Positions 1 through 8,044 of a DNA stretch of 64,000 bases are shown piece after piece; position 1 is the stretch's first letter; every line of letters begins with the position of its first letter. A program made the translations under genes and the position numbers. This DNA is from Agromyces tardus. GTDB lineage: Bacteria; Actinomycetota; Actinomycetes; Actinomycetales; Microbacteriaceae. The stretch spans positions 1 through 64,000 of the forward strand of contig NZ_RHHB01000003.1 of the NCBI RefSeq assembly GCF_003710805.1, written 5' to 3'. The notes under the pieces were generated by a model, which was not told the DNA's origin, ran no database searches, and saw only the letters and a list, made by a program, of their open reading frames with translations.

Positions 1-112
1 CGGCGCGACGGCCCGGATCGGCCGCCCGGCGGGGCCGTCCGACGCGCCTGCCGGAGCGCTCCCGGGCGGCGCGCGGTCGCGGCGTGCGGCCCCCGTTCGC
101 CCGGTGCGGGCG

Positions 113-131
113 CTCAGCAAAAGGTGCTGAG
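113..131. promoter_or_regulatory. 7-bp inverted repeat just upstream of the first gene
   Basis: CTCAGCA (113-119) and TGCTGAG (125-131) are perfect inverted repeats with a 5-base spacer, ending 8 bases before the GTG start at 140. It could be an operator, or a small hairpin close to the ribosome binding region. I cannot choose between these. Confidence 0.4.
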
Positions 132-139
132 ATGGAGGG

Positions 140-1309
140 GTGGAAGCCCGTCCCGAGCGCGTCAAGGTCGTGGTGATCGGCGCCGGCCAGGCCGGGCTCT
201 CGGTCGCCTACTACCTGCGACGGTTCGAGCTCGTCGCCGACGACGACTTCGTCATGCTCGACCGGGCTCCCGGCCCCGGCGGCGCCTGGCAGCAGCGCTG
301 GTCCTCGTTGCGACTCGGCACCGCGCATCGCGTCAACGACCTCCCCGGAATGGCCGAGCTCGGCCTCAGCTTCGAAACGGCCGACCGGTCGCTGCCCGCC
401 AAGGAGGTCGTGGCGGACTACTACGGCCGATTCGAGGAGCACTTCGAGCTGCGCGTGCGCCGCCCGATGGACGTGCGGCGCGTGTCCAACCAGGGGGTCG
501 ACCTGCTCGTCGAGGTCGAGGACCGCACGCCGCAGCCGCTCGAGGAGGAGAAGGCCCGCGGCCTCTTCGGGCGGCGGCGCAAGACGTTCGAGCCCGCCGG
601 CCCGCCGCCCGCTCCGCGCTACGAGATCGTCACGCAGTTCCTCGTGAACGCCACCGGAACATGGGGCTCGCCGTTCGTGCCGTACTACCCGGGCATGGCC
701 GAGTTCCGCGGCCGGCACCTGCACACCTCCGATTTCACCGACGCCGAGGAGTTCCGCGGCCGGCACGTCGTCGTGGTCGGCGGCGGCACCTCCGCGATCG
801 GCTTCATGCTCGAGCTCGAGGGCGTCGCCGCCGGCCTCACCTGGGTGTCGCGACGTCCGATCGACTGGATCGACCGCCAGGAGCTCGACCTCGAGGGCGC
901 GTCGGCCGCCGTCGCGCTGCAGGACGAGGCGGCCCGCTCGGGTCGTGCCCTCCCGTCGGTGGTGAGCGGCACCGGCGTGCCGAAGAGCCGCCGCATCGCC
1001 GCGGGCATCGAGCGCGGGCTCCTCGTCGCGCGACCCATGTTCGACCGCATCGAGGCCGACCGCGTGGTGTGGAACGACGGCTCCGAGGTGCAGGCCGACG
1101 TGATCATCTGGGCCACGGGCTTCCGCCCGGAGCTGCGCCATCTCGCCCCGCTCAAGCTCCGCGAGAAGGCGGGCGGCATCACCGTGGGCCAAGGCGCCGC
1201 GTGGAGCGATCCGCGCGTCTTCCTCGCCGGCTACGGCCCGCAGGCGTCCACGATCGGGGCGAACCGCGCCGGGCGCATGATCGCACGCCAGATCATGGCG
1301 ATGCTGTGA
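140..1309 (+). CDS. FAD/NAD(P)-binding oxidoreductase, flavin monooxygenase-like
   Basis: This 389-residue protein resembles the flavin-containing monooxygenase/CzcO group, cytoplasmic enzymes that use NAD(P)H and FAD to reduce or oxygenate small substrates. An FAD dinucleotide fold opens the protein (GAGQAGLS, about residues 14-21). A second nucleotide-binding fold has VVVGGGTSA near residue 215, and an ATGF motif (about 330-333) typical of the family follows. The real substrate is not visible. The start is GTG at 140, the first possible start after an in-frame stop at 128-130. A GGAGGGG run lies at 134-140 and directly abuts the GTG, so the spacing is unusually short. The gene converges on the potassium transporter, with a perfect palindrome between them. 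Confidence 0.85.
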   Translation: MEARPERVKVVVIGAGQAGLSVAYYLRRFELVADDDFVMLDRAPGPGGAWQQRWSSLRLGTAHRVNDLPGMAELGLSFETADRSLPAKEVVADYYGRFEEHFELRVRRPMDVRRVSNQGVDLLVEVEDRTPQPLEEEKARGLFGRRRKTFEPAGPPPAPRYEIVTQFLVNATGTWGSPFVPYYPGMAEFRGRHLHTSDFTDAEEFRGRHVVVVGGGTSAIGFMLELEGVAAGLTWVSRRPIDWIDRQELDLEGASAAVALQDEAARSGRALPSVVSGTGVPKSRRIAAGIERGLLVARPMFDRIEADRVVWNDGSEVQADVIIWATGFRPELRHLAPLKLREKAGGITVGQGAAWSDPRVFLAGYGPQASTIGANRAGRMIARQIMAML

Positions 1310-1330
1310 GCCGTGTCGATGCCCGGCGCG

Positions 1331-1350
1331 GCGGATGCCGCGGCATCCGC
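1331..1350. terminator. 20-bp perfect palindrome between convergent genes
   Basis: GCGGATGCCGCGGCATCCGC is self-complementary over all 20 bases. It sits between the ends of the oxidoreductase (1309) and the transporter (1374), where a bidirectional terminator would be expected. It is also two abutting copies, in opposite orientation, of the oligomer GCGGATGCCG that recurs across the window. No T-tract follows. Confidence 0.45.
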
Positions 1351-1373
1351 CCGCGACCGAGCCGGCGCCGGCC

Positions 1374-3482
1374 CTAGCGACGCCGTCCGGTGCCCTCGAG
1401 CTGGTGCGGGCGGCGCGGCACGGGCCGCACGGGCTCGCCACGGCGGTCCTGGCCGGGCAGCGGACGCGACCGGCGCCCGTAGAGCAGGTCCGACGAGTCG
1501 AGCAGCCACGGCACGAGCGACACCGTCACGCCGTGCACGAGCAGCAGCTTCTGGCGGATGCGTCGAGCCTTGTGGTTGTGCAGCAGGTTCTCCCACCAGT
1601 GCCCCACGATGAACTGGGGCATGTAGACGGTGACGACCTCGGGGCCGAACTCCTCGCGGCGGTGCTTGATGTACTGGATCAGCGGGTAGCTGAGGTCGCG
1701 ATACGGCGACGACAGGATGCGCAGCTTCACGTGGATGTTCTGCTTCATCCACTCCTTCTTCAGGCGCTTCGTCGCCTCCTCGTCGAGCGAGACGTGCACC
1801 GCCTCGAGCGAGTCGTGGCGTGCGGCGATGGCGTAGTCGAGCGCCTTCAGCGTGGGCTTCTGCATGCGCCCGACGAGCACGATCGCGTGGTCGCCCGTGG
1901 CGCCGAAGGTGGTCGTCGCGTCGACCGCGATCTCCTTCTCGACGTCGCGGTAGTAGCGGTTCACGCCGAGCATCAGCAGGAACAGGATCGGCATGAGCAG
2001 GAAGACGATCCAGGCGCCGTGGGTGAACTTCGTGATCGTCACGACGATGAGCACGACCGCGGTCATGACCGCGCCGACGGCGTTGATGACCAGGGCCCGG
2101 GTGATCGCCGCGCGCGTGAGGGGCTTCGCGCCCTCCTCCTCCGGGCGCGGCGGCCGCTTGGGCAGCTTCGAGCCCGACGGATGCCGCGACTTGCCGAGCT
2201 CGCGCAACCAGTGCCGCACCATGCCCGTCTGGCCGAGGGTGAACGACACGAACACGCCGATGATGTACAGCTGGATGAGCACGGTGAGGTTCGCCTGGAA
2301 GACCACGAGGATGAACGTCGCCGCGAGCGCGAGGATGATCACGCCGTTCGAGTAGATGAGCCGGTCACCGCGGGTCGAGAGCGACTTCGGCGCATACCCG
2401 TCGTGGGCGAGCACCGATCCGAGCAGCGGGAAGCCGTTGAACGCCGTGTTCGCCGCGAGCAGCAGCACCAGTGCGGTCGTGGCCTGGATCACGTAGAAGA
2501 GGACCGACGACTCGCCGAACGTGGCGGCGGCGACCTGTGCCATGAGGCTCTGCTGCGGCTCGGTGGCGCATCCCTCCCAGCCGATGAGGTTGCAGGGGTT
2601 CTCGGCGTAGTGCACGTTCGCGACGAGCGCGAGGGTGGTGAGTCCTGCGAAGAGCACGATCGCGATGCCGCCCATGAGTGCGAGCGTGGACTGCGCGTTG
2701 CGGATCTTCGGCCGGCGGAAGGCGGGCACGCCGTTCGAGATCGCCTCGACGCCGGTGAGTGCGGAGCATCCGCTCGCGAAGGAACGCAGCAGCAGCAGCA
2801 CGATCGCCGCCTGCGTCAGCGATTCGCCCTCGACCGCGTACTGCGCCGACTCGGCGACCGGCGGATCGCCGAGCACCGTGCGCACGAGGCCCACGACTAT
2901 CATCACGAGCACGCTGCCGATGAAGAGGTACGTCGGCACGGCGAACGCCTTGCTCGACTCGCTCACGCCGCGGAGGTTCACGGCCGCGAGGATGATGACG
3001 AAGAGGACCGCGAGCTCGACCCGGAACGGGTTGAGCTCGGGGATCGCGGAGATGATGTTGTCGACGCCGGATGCGACCGACACGACGACCGTCATGACGT
3101 AGTCGACGAGCAGGGCGGATGCCACGACGAGGCCCGCCTTCTCGCCGAGGTTCTTGTGCGCGACCTCGTAGTCGCCGCCGCCCGAGGGGTAGGCGCGGAT
3201 GAGCTGCCGGTAGCTGAGGACGACGGTGACGAGGAGGATCACGACCGCCGTCGCGACCCAGGGCGCGAAGCTCAGGAACGCCAGCCCGCCGATGAGGAGG
3301 ATCATCACGAGCTCCTGCGGGGCGTACGCCACCGACGAGAGCGGGTCGCTCGCGAAGATGGGGAGCGCGAGCTTCTTGGGGAGGAGCTGGCCTTCGAGAT
3401 GCTCGCTGGGAAGCGGATCCCCGATGATCCAGTGCTTCGGGGACTTCAGTTCGGCCGGCGGCGTAGGCGCCTGTTCAGTCAC
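1374..3482 (-). CDS. kimA: KimA-family APC-type potassium importer
   Basis: This 702-residue polytopic membrane protein closely matches Bacillus KimA, a high-affinity K+/H+ symporter of the APC superfamily whose activity is inhibited by c-di-AMP. Matching stretches include SDPLSSVAYAPQE, SYRQLIRAYPSGGGDYEV, NLGEKAGLVV, GCSALTGVEAISN and TRGDRLIYSNGVI. About 12 transmembrane segments are followed by a cytosolic domain of roughly 200 residues, longer than in Bacillus, with a UspA-like look (AIVLVGRMQKPT). A GTG at 3482 is preferred; a TTG at 3518 would add 12 residues. The gene faces the first oxidoreductase and precedes the fluoride channel genes. Potassium as substrate is inferred from family likeness. 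Confidence 0.82.
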   Translation of the reverse strand: MTEQAPTPPAELKSPKHWIIGDPLPSEHLEGQLLPKKLALPIFASDPLSSVAYAPQELVMILLIGGLAFLSFAPWVATAVVILLVTVVLSYRQLIRAYPSGGGDYEVAHKNLGEKAGLVVASALLVDYVMTVVVSVASGVDNIISAIPELNPFRVELAVLFVIILAAVNLRGVSESSKAFAVPTYLFIGSVLVMIVVGLVRTVLGDPPVAESAQYAVEGESLTQAAIVLLLLRSFASGCSALTGVEAISNGVPAFRRPKIRNAQSTLALMGGIAIVLFAGLTTLALVANVHYAENPCNLIGWEGCATEPQQSLMAQVAAATFGESSVLFYVIQATTALVLLLAANTAFNGFPLLGSVLAHDGYAPKSLSTRGDRLIYSNGVIILALAATFILVVFQANLTVLIQLYIIGVFVSFTLGQTGMVRHWLRELGKSRHPSGSKLPKRPPRPEEEGAKPLTRAAITRALVINAVGAVMTAVVLIVVTITKFTHGAWIVFLLMPILFLLMLGVNRYYRDVEKEIAVDATTTFGATGDHAIVLVGRMQKPTLKALDYAIAARHDSLEAVHVSLDEEATKRLKKEWMKQNIHVKLRILSSPYRDLSYPLIQYIKHRREEFGPEVVTVYMPQFIVGHWWENLLHNHKARRIRQKLLLVHGVTVSLVPWLLDSSDLLYGRRSRPLPGQDRRGEPVRPVPRRPHQLEGTGRRR

Positions 3483-3563
3483 GGCGGGCCACACTACTCC
3501 GGCGGCACCCGAAGTCAAGTCGAGCCGGGTGGCGCGGCGCGGCGGCCGGGGTCGCCGCCTGCC

Positions 3564-3932
3564 TCAGCGCAGCAGCAGGTAGGCGGTGGTCGCCGCACCG
3601 AGGCCGACCACGACGGTGACGAGGATGTTGAGCACCGCGGCGCGCCAGCGGCCCCCGTCGAACAGCTCGATCGTCTCGACGCACCACGTGCTGAACGTGG
3701 TGAGGCCGCCGCAGAAGCCCGTGAGGAGGATGAGCCGCACGTCGGCGCCGAGGGCGGCCCGCTCCGCGAGCGCGATGACCGCGCCCGCGACGCCCGACCC
3801 GACCACGTTCACGATGAGGATGCCGCCCGGCAGGTGCCCGGGTCGAACCGGGTAGCGGCGAGAGAGGGCGTAGCGGATGACGGCGCCGACGGCGCCCGCG
3901 ACGAGCACGGCGGCGATCACGCCGGTGCTCAC
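3564..3932 (-). CDS. crcB: Fluoride channel subunit CrcB/Fluc (second of a pair)
   Basis: This 122-residue, four-helix membrane protein is of the CrcB/Fluc family, dual-topology channels that let toxic fluoride leave the cell. The family signature [12 protein letters not shown] is present, with an N-terminal GAVIRYALS and the pore Asn in NVVGSG. It begins with GTG at 3932, and that codon overlaps the stop of the upstream crcB by four bases (GTGA), so the two are translated together. Paired, diverged crcB genes in Gram-positives are known to form heterodimeric channels. Confidence 0.9.
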   Translation of the reverse strand: MSTGVIAAVLVAGAVGAVIRYALSRRYPVRPGHLPGGILIVNVVGSGVAGAVIALAERAALGADVRLILLTGFCGGLTTFSTWCVETIELFDGGRWRAAVLNILVTVVVGLGAATTAYLLLR

Positions 3933-4348
3933 AGCGTGGCTCCGTCGTCGGTGATCTCGGTGGGCATCGGGCGGTGCGCGAGCGCGGAGCCGAGCTTGAG
4001 GCCGGCCGCGGCGAGCGCGAGCCCGCCGACGAGCGACACCGCGAGGTAGAGGAACGCGAGGGGCGTCTCGCCGCCCCGGTCGAGGATCGCGATCGAGCCC
4101 ATGACCGCCGACAACGTCGTGAAGGAGCCGATGACGCCCGATCCCACGCCCGCCTTGAGCCAGGTCGGGGTCGACGGACGCGTCCAGAGCCCGCCCGCGA
4201 GCCAGCCGAGGACGAAGGTGCCGACGAGGTTCACGATGAGGGTCGAGCCGGGGAAGCCGTCGTCGGCATGCGGGAGGGCGCTGTCGACCGCGAGGCGGAG
4301 TCCCGTGCCGAGCAGGCCGCCGGCGAACACGGCGAGATAGGGGAGCAC
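3929..4348 (-). CDS. crcB: Fluoride channel subunit CrcB/Fluc (first of a pair)
   Basis: This 139-residue Fluc-family membrane protein is the partner of the gene at 3564-3932. It has the conserved [12 protein letters not shown] segment and [10 protein letters not shown], matching the Phe-box and Asn regions of fluoride channels, but it diverges from its neighbour, as expected for the two halves of a heterodimer. The start is GTG at 4348. No fluoride riboswitch is recognisable in the short gap upstream, so control may rest with a promoter further up. Confidence 0.88.
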   Translation of the reverse strand: MLPYLAVFAGGLLGTGLRLAVDSALPHADDGFPGSTLIVNLVGTFVLGWLAGGLWTRPSTPTWLKAGVGSGVIGSFTTLSAVMGSIAILDRGGETPLAFLYLAVSLVGGLALAAAGLKLGSALAHRPMPTEITDDGATL

Positions 4349-4370
4349 CCGTCGAGACTACGCGGCGAGC

Positions 4371-4877
4371 TCAGCGCGGCACGAGCTCGACGACCCAGTC
4401 GTTCGTGTGCAGCACGCGCCCGGGCGCGACCTCGAAGTCGGCCTGGCCGAGCAGCGTGAAGCCGGCCTTGCGGCACACGGCGTTCGACGCCGGGTTGTCG
4501 ACGCGGGGGAACGCGTGCACGGGCAGCGTCTCGCCGTCGCCGCGCGCGTAGTCGAGCAGGGCGTGCACGGCGGCGGGGGCGATGCCCTGGCCACGGTAGT
4601 CGGCCTCGACCGACCAGCCCGCCTCGAGCACGGGCTCGCCGCGCCACTCGCGCTGCCAGTAACCGACGATGCCGACGCCCTCGGGGTGCTCGGGTGTGAC
4701 GATGCGGAACTGCCGGGCGCTGCCCTCGTGCCAGAGGTGGAGGTACCGTTCGTGCCGGGCGCGCACCTGGGCGTCGGTCTCGGGGCCGCCGAGCTGGTCC
4801 ATGAGCTCGGGCGTGTTGGCACGGTGGAGGAGGTCGAGGTCGTCGGGCGACCACGGGCGCAGGCTCACATCCACCAT
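4371..4877 (-). CDS. GNAT-family N-acetyltransferase (RimJ/RimL-like)
   Basis: This cytoplasmic acetyltransferase of about 168 residues would use acetyl-CoA to acetylate an amine. It has the layout of RimJ/RimL-type GNATs: an LRPW start, a YWQREWRGEPVLEAGWSV strand region, the acetyl-CoA loop YRGQGIA (residues about 95-101) and the late NPASNAVCRKAGF motif. Substrate unknown; a ribosomal protein or an antibiotic are possibilities. The start is uncertain: ATG at 4877 lies one base after GGAGG, so a GTG a few codons downstream or an ATG at 4895 may be used instead. It lies 22 bp from crcB and points the same way. Confidence 0.75.
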   Translation of the reverse strand: MVDVSLRPWSPDDLDLLHRANTPELMDQLGGPETDAQVRARHERYLHLWHEGSARQFRIVTPEHPEGVGIVGYWQREWRGEPVLEAGWSVEADYRGQGIAPAAVHALLDYARGDGETLPVHAFPRVDNPASNAVCRKAGFTLLGQADFEVAPGRVLHTNDWVVELVPR

Positions 4878-4958
4878 GCCTCCATGGAACTCCATGCCGG
4901 CGACATCCGCATCCCCCGTGCCGCGCGCTGGTGCGGGGCGGCGCGGGGGAGCGGTGGC

Positions 4959-5570
4959 TCACCGCCCGGCGAGCTCCCGCAGCACCTCGGCGCGCACGTC
5001 GGCGAGCCGGGCCTTGAGCAGCGAGACCGTGCCGTCGGTGAGCTTGCCGCGCTGCGCCTGGGTGCGCAGCTCGGTGCGCAGCTGCTGGCGGAACTCGTTG
5101 AGCACGAGATCGGCCTCGTGCACCGCGCGGTTGCCCTCGGCGTTGACGTGCACCGTGGCGCTCGTCGTCGACGCGGCCTTCCTCGCCTCGCGCGCCGCGT
5201 TGGCGAGCTCGGCGCGCAGGCTGCGCATCGCCGAGTCGACCTCGGCGCGAACACCCTCGGCGAGGCGGCGCACCGAGTCGGTCACGTCGTCCTCGATCGC
5301 GTCGAGCTCGTGCCGGCGCGACTCGAGCTCGGCCCGACCGGCGTCGGTGATCTCGTAGACGGTCTTGCGGCCGTCGGTGCGCTTGGTGACGAGCCCCTCC
5401 TCCTCGAGCTTCGCGAGTCGGGGGTAGATCGTTCCGGCGCTCGGCGAATAGGTGCCGCCGAAGCGCTCGGACAGGGCCTGGATGAGTTCGTACCCGTGGC
5501 GTGGGCGCTCCTCGAGCAGGGCGAGCAGGTAGAGGCGCAGGTTGCCGTGGGCGAAGACCGCGGGGGTCAT
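4959..5570 (-). CDS. PadR-family transcriptional regulator
   Basis: This 203-residue protein has a PadR winged helix at its N-terminus (HGNLRLYLLALLEERPRHGY, then the recognition-helix and wing region SAGTIYPRLAKLEEEGLV) and a long charged, probably coiled-coil C-terminal half. PadR proteins are usually local repressors. Its ATG at 5570 overlaps the stop of the DUF4097 gene (ATGA), so the pair is one operon. Two copies of a CGATATATCG palindrome in the promoter region upstream of the operon are the likely autoregulatory sites. The inducing signal is not visible. Confidence 0.88.
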   Translation of the reverse strand: MTPAVFAHGNLRLYLLALLEERPRHGYELIQALSERFGGTYSPSAGTIYPRLAKLEEEGLVTKRTDGRKTVYEITDAGRAELESRRHELDAIEDDVTDSVRRLAEGVRAEVDSAMRSLRAELANAAREARKAASTTSATVHVNAEGNRAVHEADLVLNEFRQQLRTELRTQAQRGKLTDGTVSLLKARLADVRAEVLRELAGR

Positions 5571-6505
5571 GCCGCGCCGTCCTGGTCCGGTCGGGCGGAT
5601 GCCCCGTCGTCGGTGCCTTGGGCAGGCGCGTCGCTCGCGGCATCCGCTTCGCCCGAGCCCGTCGCAGCCGTGCCCTCGCCCTGGGCCGCAGCCGTCGGCA
5701 CCGGCTCGCGGCGGATGACCGCGATGTTGCCCGAGACGCTGTTGGCGCCGAGGTCGAGCCACGTGCCCTCGAGCTGGCCGGTGACCCGCTCGAATCCCTT
5801 GCCGAGCGTTCCCTTGATCTGGGTGTCGTCGAGCAGGAGCGACCCGGTCACGGTGTTCACGCGGTAGCGGGCGCCGCTGCCGGCGTCGAAGCGCACGGTG
5901 AGGTTGCCCGACACGGTGTTGGTGTCGACGCGGCCGGGGGTGCCGCGCACGTCGAGGATCATGTCGCCCGAGACCGTGTCGGCGCTGAACGAGCTCACCT
6001 CGCCCATCGCGGTGACGTCGCCCGAGACCGTGTGCGCCGTGATGCGGCCCATGTGGTCGCCCACCGACAGCTCGCCCGAGACGCTCGAGAGCTCGATGTC
6101 GCCGGAGTGGTTGTCGACGACGATGTCGCCCGAGACGGTGCTGAAGCGAGCGTCGCCGTCGAAGCCCGAGACGAGGGCGGCGGCGTTGACGACGCCGAGC
6201 TTGATGAGCACGTGCCTCGGGGCGAGGATCGAGACTTCGGCCTTCGCGCTGCCACGGAAGCCCTTGAAGACCTCGAGGAAGTTGTCCCACCGCAGCTGCG
6301 GGTGGTCGACCTCGAGCGAGTCGCCGTCGATCTGGATCATGAGGTCCTTGCCGCTGACGCTCGACACCTCGACGCGTGCGCCGGGCTCGTCGTGGGCGAT
6401 CAGGTCGACCTTGCCTCCGATGAGGCTGACCTTGAGCTTGCGTACGAGCTCGAGGTCGATGACCCGGGACTCGCCGGGGTTCACGACCCACTTCTCGATT
6501 GCCAT
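5567..6505 (-). CDS. DUF4097-family beta-strand repeat protein
   Basis: This 312-residue protein has repeated short units built around VSGD/VSG (for example FSTVSGDIVV, LSSVSGELSVG, AHTVSGDVTA, ADTVSGDMIL). This is the hallmark of the DUF4097 beta-helix-like repeat family (often called putative adhesins). No signal peptide or membrane helix is evident, so it is probably cytoplasmic. The start ATG at 6505 has AAGGAG six to seven bases upstream; an upstream GTG at 6547 would lie inside the leader and lacks this support. A polar C-terminal tail rich in Ala, Glu and Asp ends the protein. It is the first gene of an operon with a PadR regulator, a common pairing of unknown purpose. Confidence 0.8.
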   Translation of the reverse strand: MAIEKWVVNPGESRVIDLELVRKLKVSLIGGKVDLIAHDEPGARVEVSSVSGKDLMIQIDGDSLEVDHPQLRWDNFLEVFKGFRGSAKAEVSILAPRHVLIKLGVVNAAALVSGFDGDARFSTVSGDIVVDNHSGDIELSSVSGELSVGDHMGRITAHTVSGDVTAMGEVSSFSADTVSGDMILDVRGTPGRVDTNTVSGNLTVRFDAGSGARYRVNTVTGSLLLDDTQIKGTLGKGFERVTGQLEGTWLDLGANSVSGNIAVIRREPVPTAAAQGEGTAATGSGEADAASDAPAQGTDDGASARPDQDGAA

Positions 6506-6565
6506 GCGGTTCTCCTTCCGTTCGGCGAGCGGATGCCGCTGCGCCACGCCGCCGATGCGGCGCTG

Positions 6566-6607
6566 TATCGCGATATATCGCGTTGTGTAGATTCACGATA
6601 TATCGCG
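6566..6607 (-). promoter_or_regulatory. Tandem palindromic operators for the PadR/DUF4097 operon
   Basis: CGCGATATATCGCG (6569-6582) is a perfect 14-bp palindrome, and a near copy, CACGATATATCGCG, occupies 6594-6607. They are the only AT-rich islands in the 322-bp gap (6506-6826) between two divergent genes. The 25-bp offset is about two and a half helical turns. They are probably the binding sites of the PadR protein encoded in the operon. The rest of the gap, up to the TipA-type promoter, shows no gene. Confidence 0.7.
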
Positions 6608-6754
6608 TCTGCGGATGCCGCAAGCCCCCGCCGGGATTCCACGAGCCGCGTGCCCCGTGCGCAACTCCGGACCCTGCTCTCGACCCGCCGGCGCAGCAGC
6701 GCGACGCGCCGACGACGGCCGGGCCGGCTCCGGAGTTCGGCGCGCGGCATCCGC

Positions 6755-6785
6755 TTGACCTTGACGTTGCGTCAACTTCTACAGT
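6755..6785 (+). promoter_or_regulatory. MerR-type promoter with 19-bp spacer and inverted repeat
   Basis: A -35 TTGACC (6755-6760) and a -10 TACAGT (6780-6785) are separated by 19 bp, the overlong spacer typical of promoters activated by MerR-family DNA twisting. Inside the spacer lies the perfect inverted repeat TTGACG-TTG-CGTCAA (6761-6775). The promoter precedes the MerR/TipA-like gene at 6827, so autoregulation is expected. Confidence 0.8.
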
Positions 6786-6826
6786 AGAACCCGACCGAGC
6801 CGTGAGCAGGAGGGAAGGAGCGCGAG

Positions 6827-7585
6827 ATGGACTGGTCGATCCAGGAGATCGCCAAGCTCGCCGGCACGACGAGCCGCGCGCTGCGTCACTACGACGACAT
6901 CGGGCTGCTCGAGCCGAGCCGCATCGGATCGAACGGCTACCGCTACTACGACGGCGCCGCGCTCGTGCGACTGCAGCGCATCCTGCTGCTGCGCGAGCTC
7001 GGGCTCGGGTTGCCGGCGATCGCCGACGTGCTCGCCGGCGAGACCGCGGAGACGCGGGCGCTCGCCGGGCACCTCGGCTGGCTCCGGCAGGAACAGGACC
7101 GGCTGGCGCGGCAGATCGCGTCGGTCGAACGCACCATCGAGGCATTGGAGGGAGGTGAGGAGATCATGGCGAAGGACATGTTCGACGGGTTCGACCACAC
7201 GCAGTACCGCGAGGAGGTCGAGCAGCGCTGGGGCCCGGAGGCCTACGCCGCCGGCGACCGCTGGTGGCGCGGCATGCGCGACGACGAGCGGCAGGCGTGG
7301 AAGGAGCGCACGGCCGCGCTCGGCCGCGACTGGATCGCGGCCGCCGAGTCGGGCGTCGCGCCCGGCGGCGCAGAGGCGCAGGAGCTCGCCCGGCGCCACG
7401 TCGAGTGGCTGGCGGGCGTGCCCGGCACGCCGGCTTCCCAGGCCGGCGGCGACGTCAAGGGCTACGTCATCGGCCTCGGCGAGATGTACGTGGCCGACGA
7501 GCGCTTCGCGGCCAACTACGGCGGCGAGGCGGGGGCCGCGTTCGTGCGTGACGCGCTGCGCGTCTACGCCGAGGCGAACCTGTAG
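6827..7585 (+). CDS. MerR-family regulator with TipAS ligand-binding domain
   Basis: This 252-residue regulator of the TipA type has a winged-helix MerR domain (residues 1-70: IQEIAKLAGTTSRALRHYDD, then GYRYYDG) and a dimerisation helix. The TipAS domain follows (about 115-252: WGPEAYAAGDRWWRGM through GEMYVADERFAANYGG). TipAS domains in streptomycetes capture thiopeptide antibiotics and trigger promoter activation. A second start at about 7167 (MAKDMFDGF) could yield a free TipAS protein, as TipAS is made in Streptomyces. Its own promoter has the 19-bp spacer these regulators act on. Ligand unknown. Confidence 0.9.
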   Translation: MDWSIQEIAKLAGTTSRALRHYDDIGLLEPSRIGSNGYRYYDGAALVRLQRILLLRELGLGLPAIADVLAGETAETRALAGHLGWLRQEQDRLARQIASVERTIEALEGGEEIMAKDMFDGFDHTQYREEVEQRWGPEAYAAGDRWWRGMRDDERQAWKERTAALGRDWIAAAESGVAPGGAEAQELARRHVEWLAGVPGTPASQAGGDVKGYVIGLGEMYVADERFAANYGGEAGAAFVRDALRVYAEANL

Positions 7586-7587
7586 CC

Positions 7588-7618
7588 GGATGCCGCGGGA
7601 GCGCGCCCCGCGGCATCC
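7588..7618. terminator. Hairpin terminator between convergent genes
   Basis: GGATGCCGCGGG (7588-7599) pairs perfectly with CCCGCGGCATCC (7607-7618) around a 7-base loop. It lies directly after the TipA-like gene and before the end of the opposing gene at 7637, so it can serve both. There is no T-run, as is usual in high-GC actinobacteria. The arms are again the GGATGCCG oligomer. Confidence 0.75.
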
Positions 7619-7636
7619 GCTCGCCTCACCTCGGCC

Positions 7637-7894
7637 TCAGTCGCCCGAGCAGTCCTCCCAACGGGCGAAGTCGCCGATGATCCAGCCGAACTTCGCGATG
7701 TCCCAGCTCTTGATCTCGGCGATCCGCCTGGCGATGGCGCCGGGATCGCCCACCGCCTGCGGGACGAACACCTGCCCCACGCACGAGGCGGTCGGGTTCA
7801 CCGTCGACTCGGCCGCCGAGGCGGGCGCGGCGAGGCCGATGGAGCCGATGACCGCGAGTGCGGCGGCGCCGAGGATGATCGTTCGTGCGTGCAT
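7637..7894 (-). CDS. Small secreted protein of unknown function
   Basis: This 85-residue protein has a clear Sec signal peptide (positively charged MHAR, hydrophobic core about 6-22, cleavage after APASA near residue 27). It leaves a mature chain of about 58 residues with two cysteines (ASCVGQ and WEDCSG) that could form one disulfide. The mature part carries WDIAKFGWIIGDFARW, an amphipathic aromatic stretch. I do not recognise the family. GGGGGAAC lies just upstream of the ATG and may be the ribosome site. Confidence 0.65.
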   Translation of the reverse strand: MHARTIILGAAALAVIGSIGLAAPASAAESTVNPTASCVGQVFVPQAVGDPGAIARRIAEIKSWDIAKFGWIIGDFARWEDCSGD

Positions 7895-8044
7895 GTCGTT
7901 CCCCCTCCGAGTCCGTCGCGGGGCCGACGAGTGCCGGCGATCCGGTTCCGCGACGTCGTTGGGCGCGAGGCTATCCCGGTGGAGGGACGGCGCGCAGGTG
8001 GCGGATGCGCCACCACGGGCGGGGCGCGGGCGACTGCGGCTCCC

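Noticed and set aside
1335-4049. 904-codon plus-strand frame across the KimA and crcB genes
   Set aside because: Complement of membrane-protein genes; no motif of its own.
4349-4370. Search for a fluoride riboswitch upstream of the crcB pair
   Set aside because: The gap is only 22 bp before the next gene and shows no riboswitch-like fold.
6779-7399. Minus-strand frame across the TipA-like gene
   Set aside because: Antisense to the MerR and TipAS motifs; no ribosome site or family likeness.
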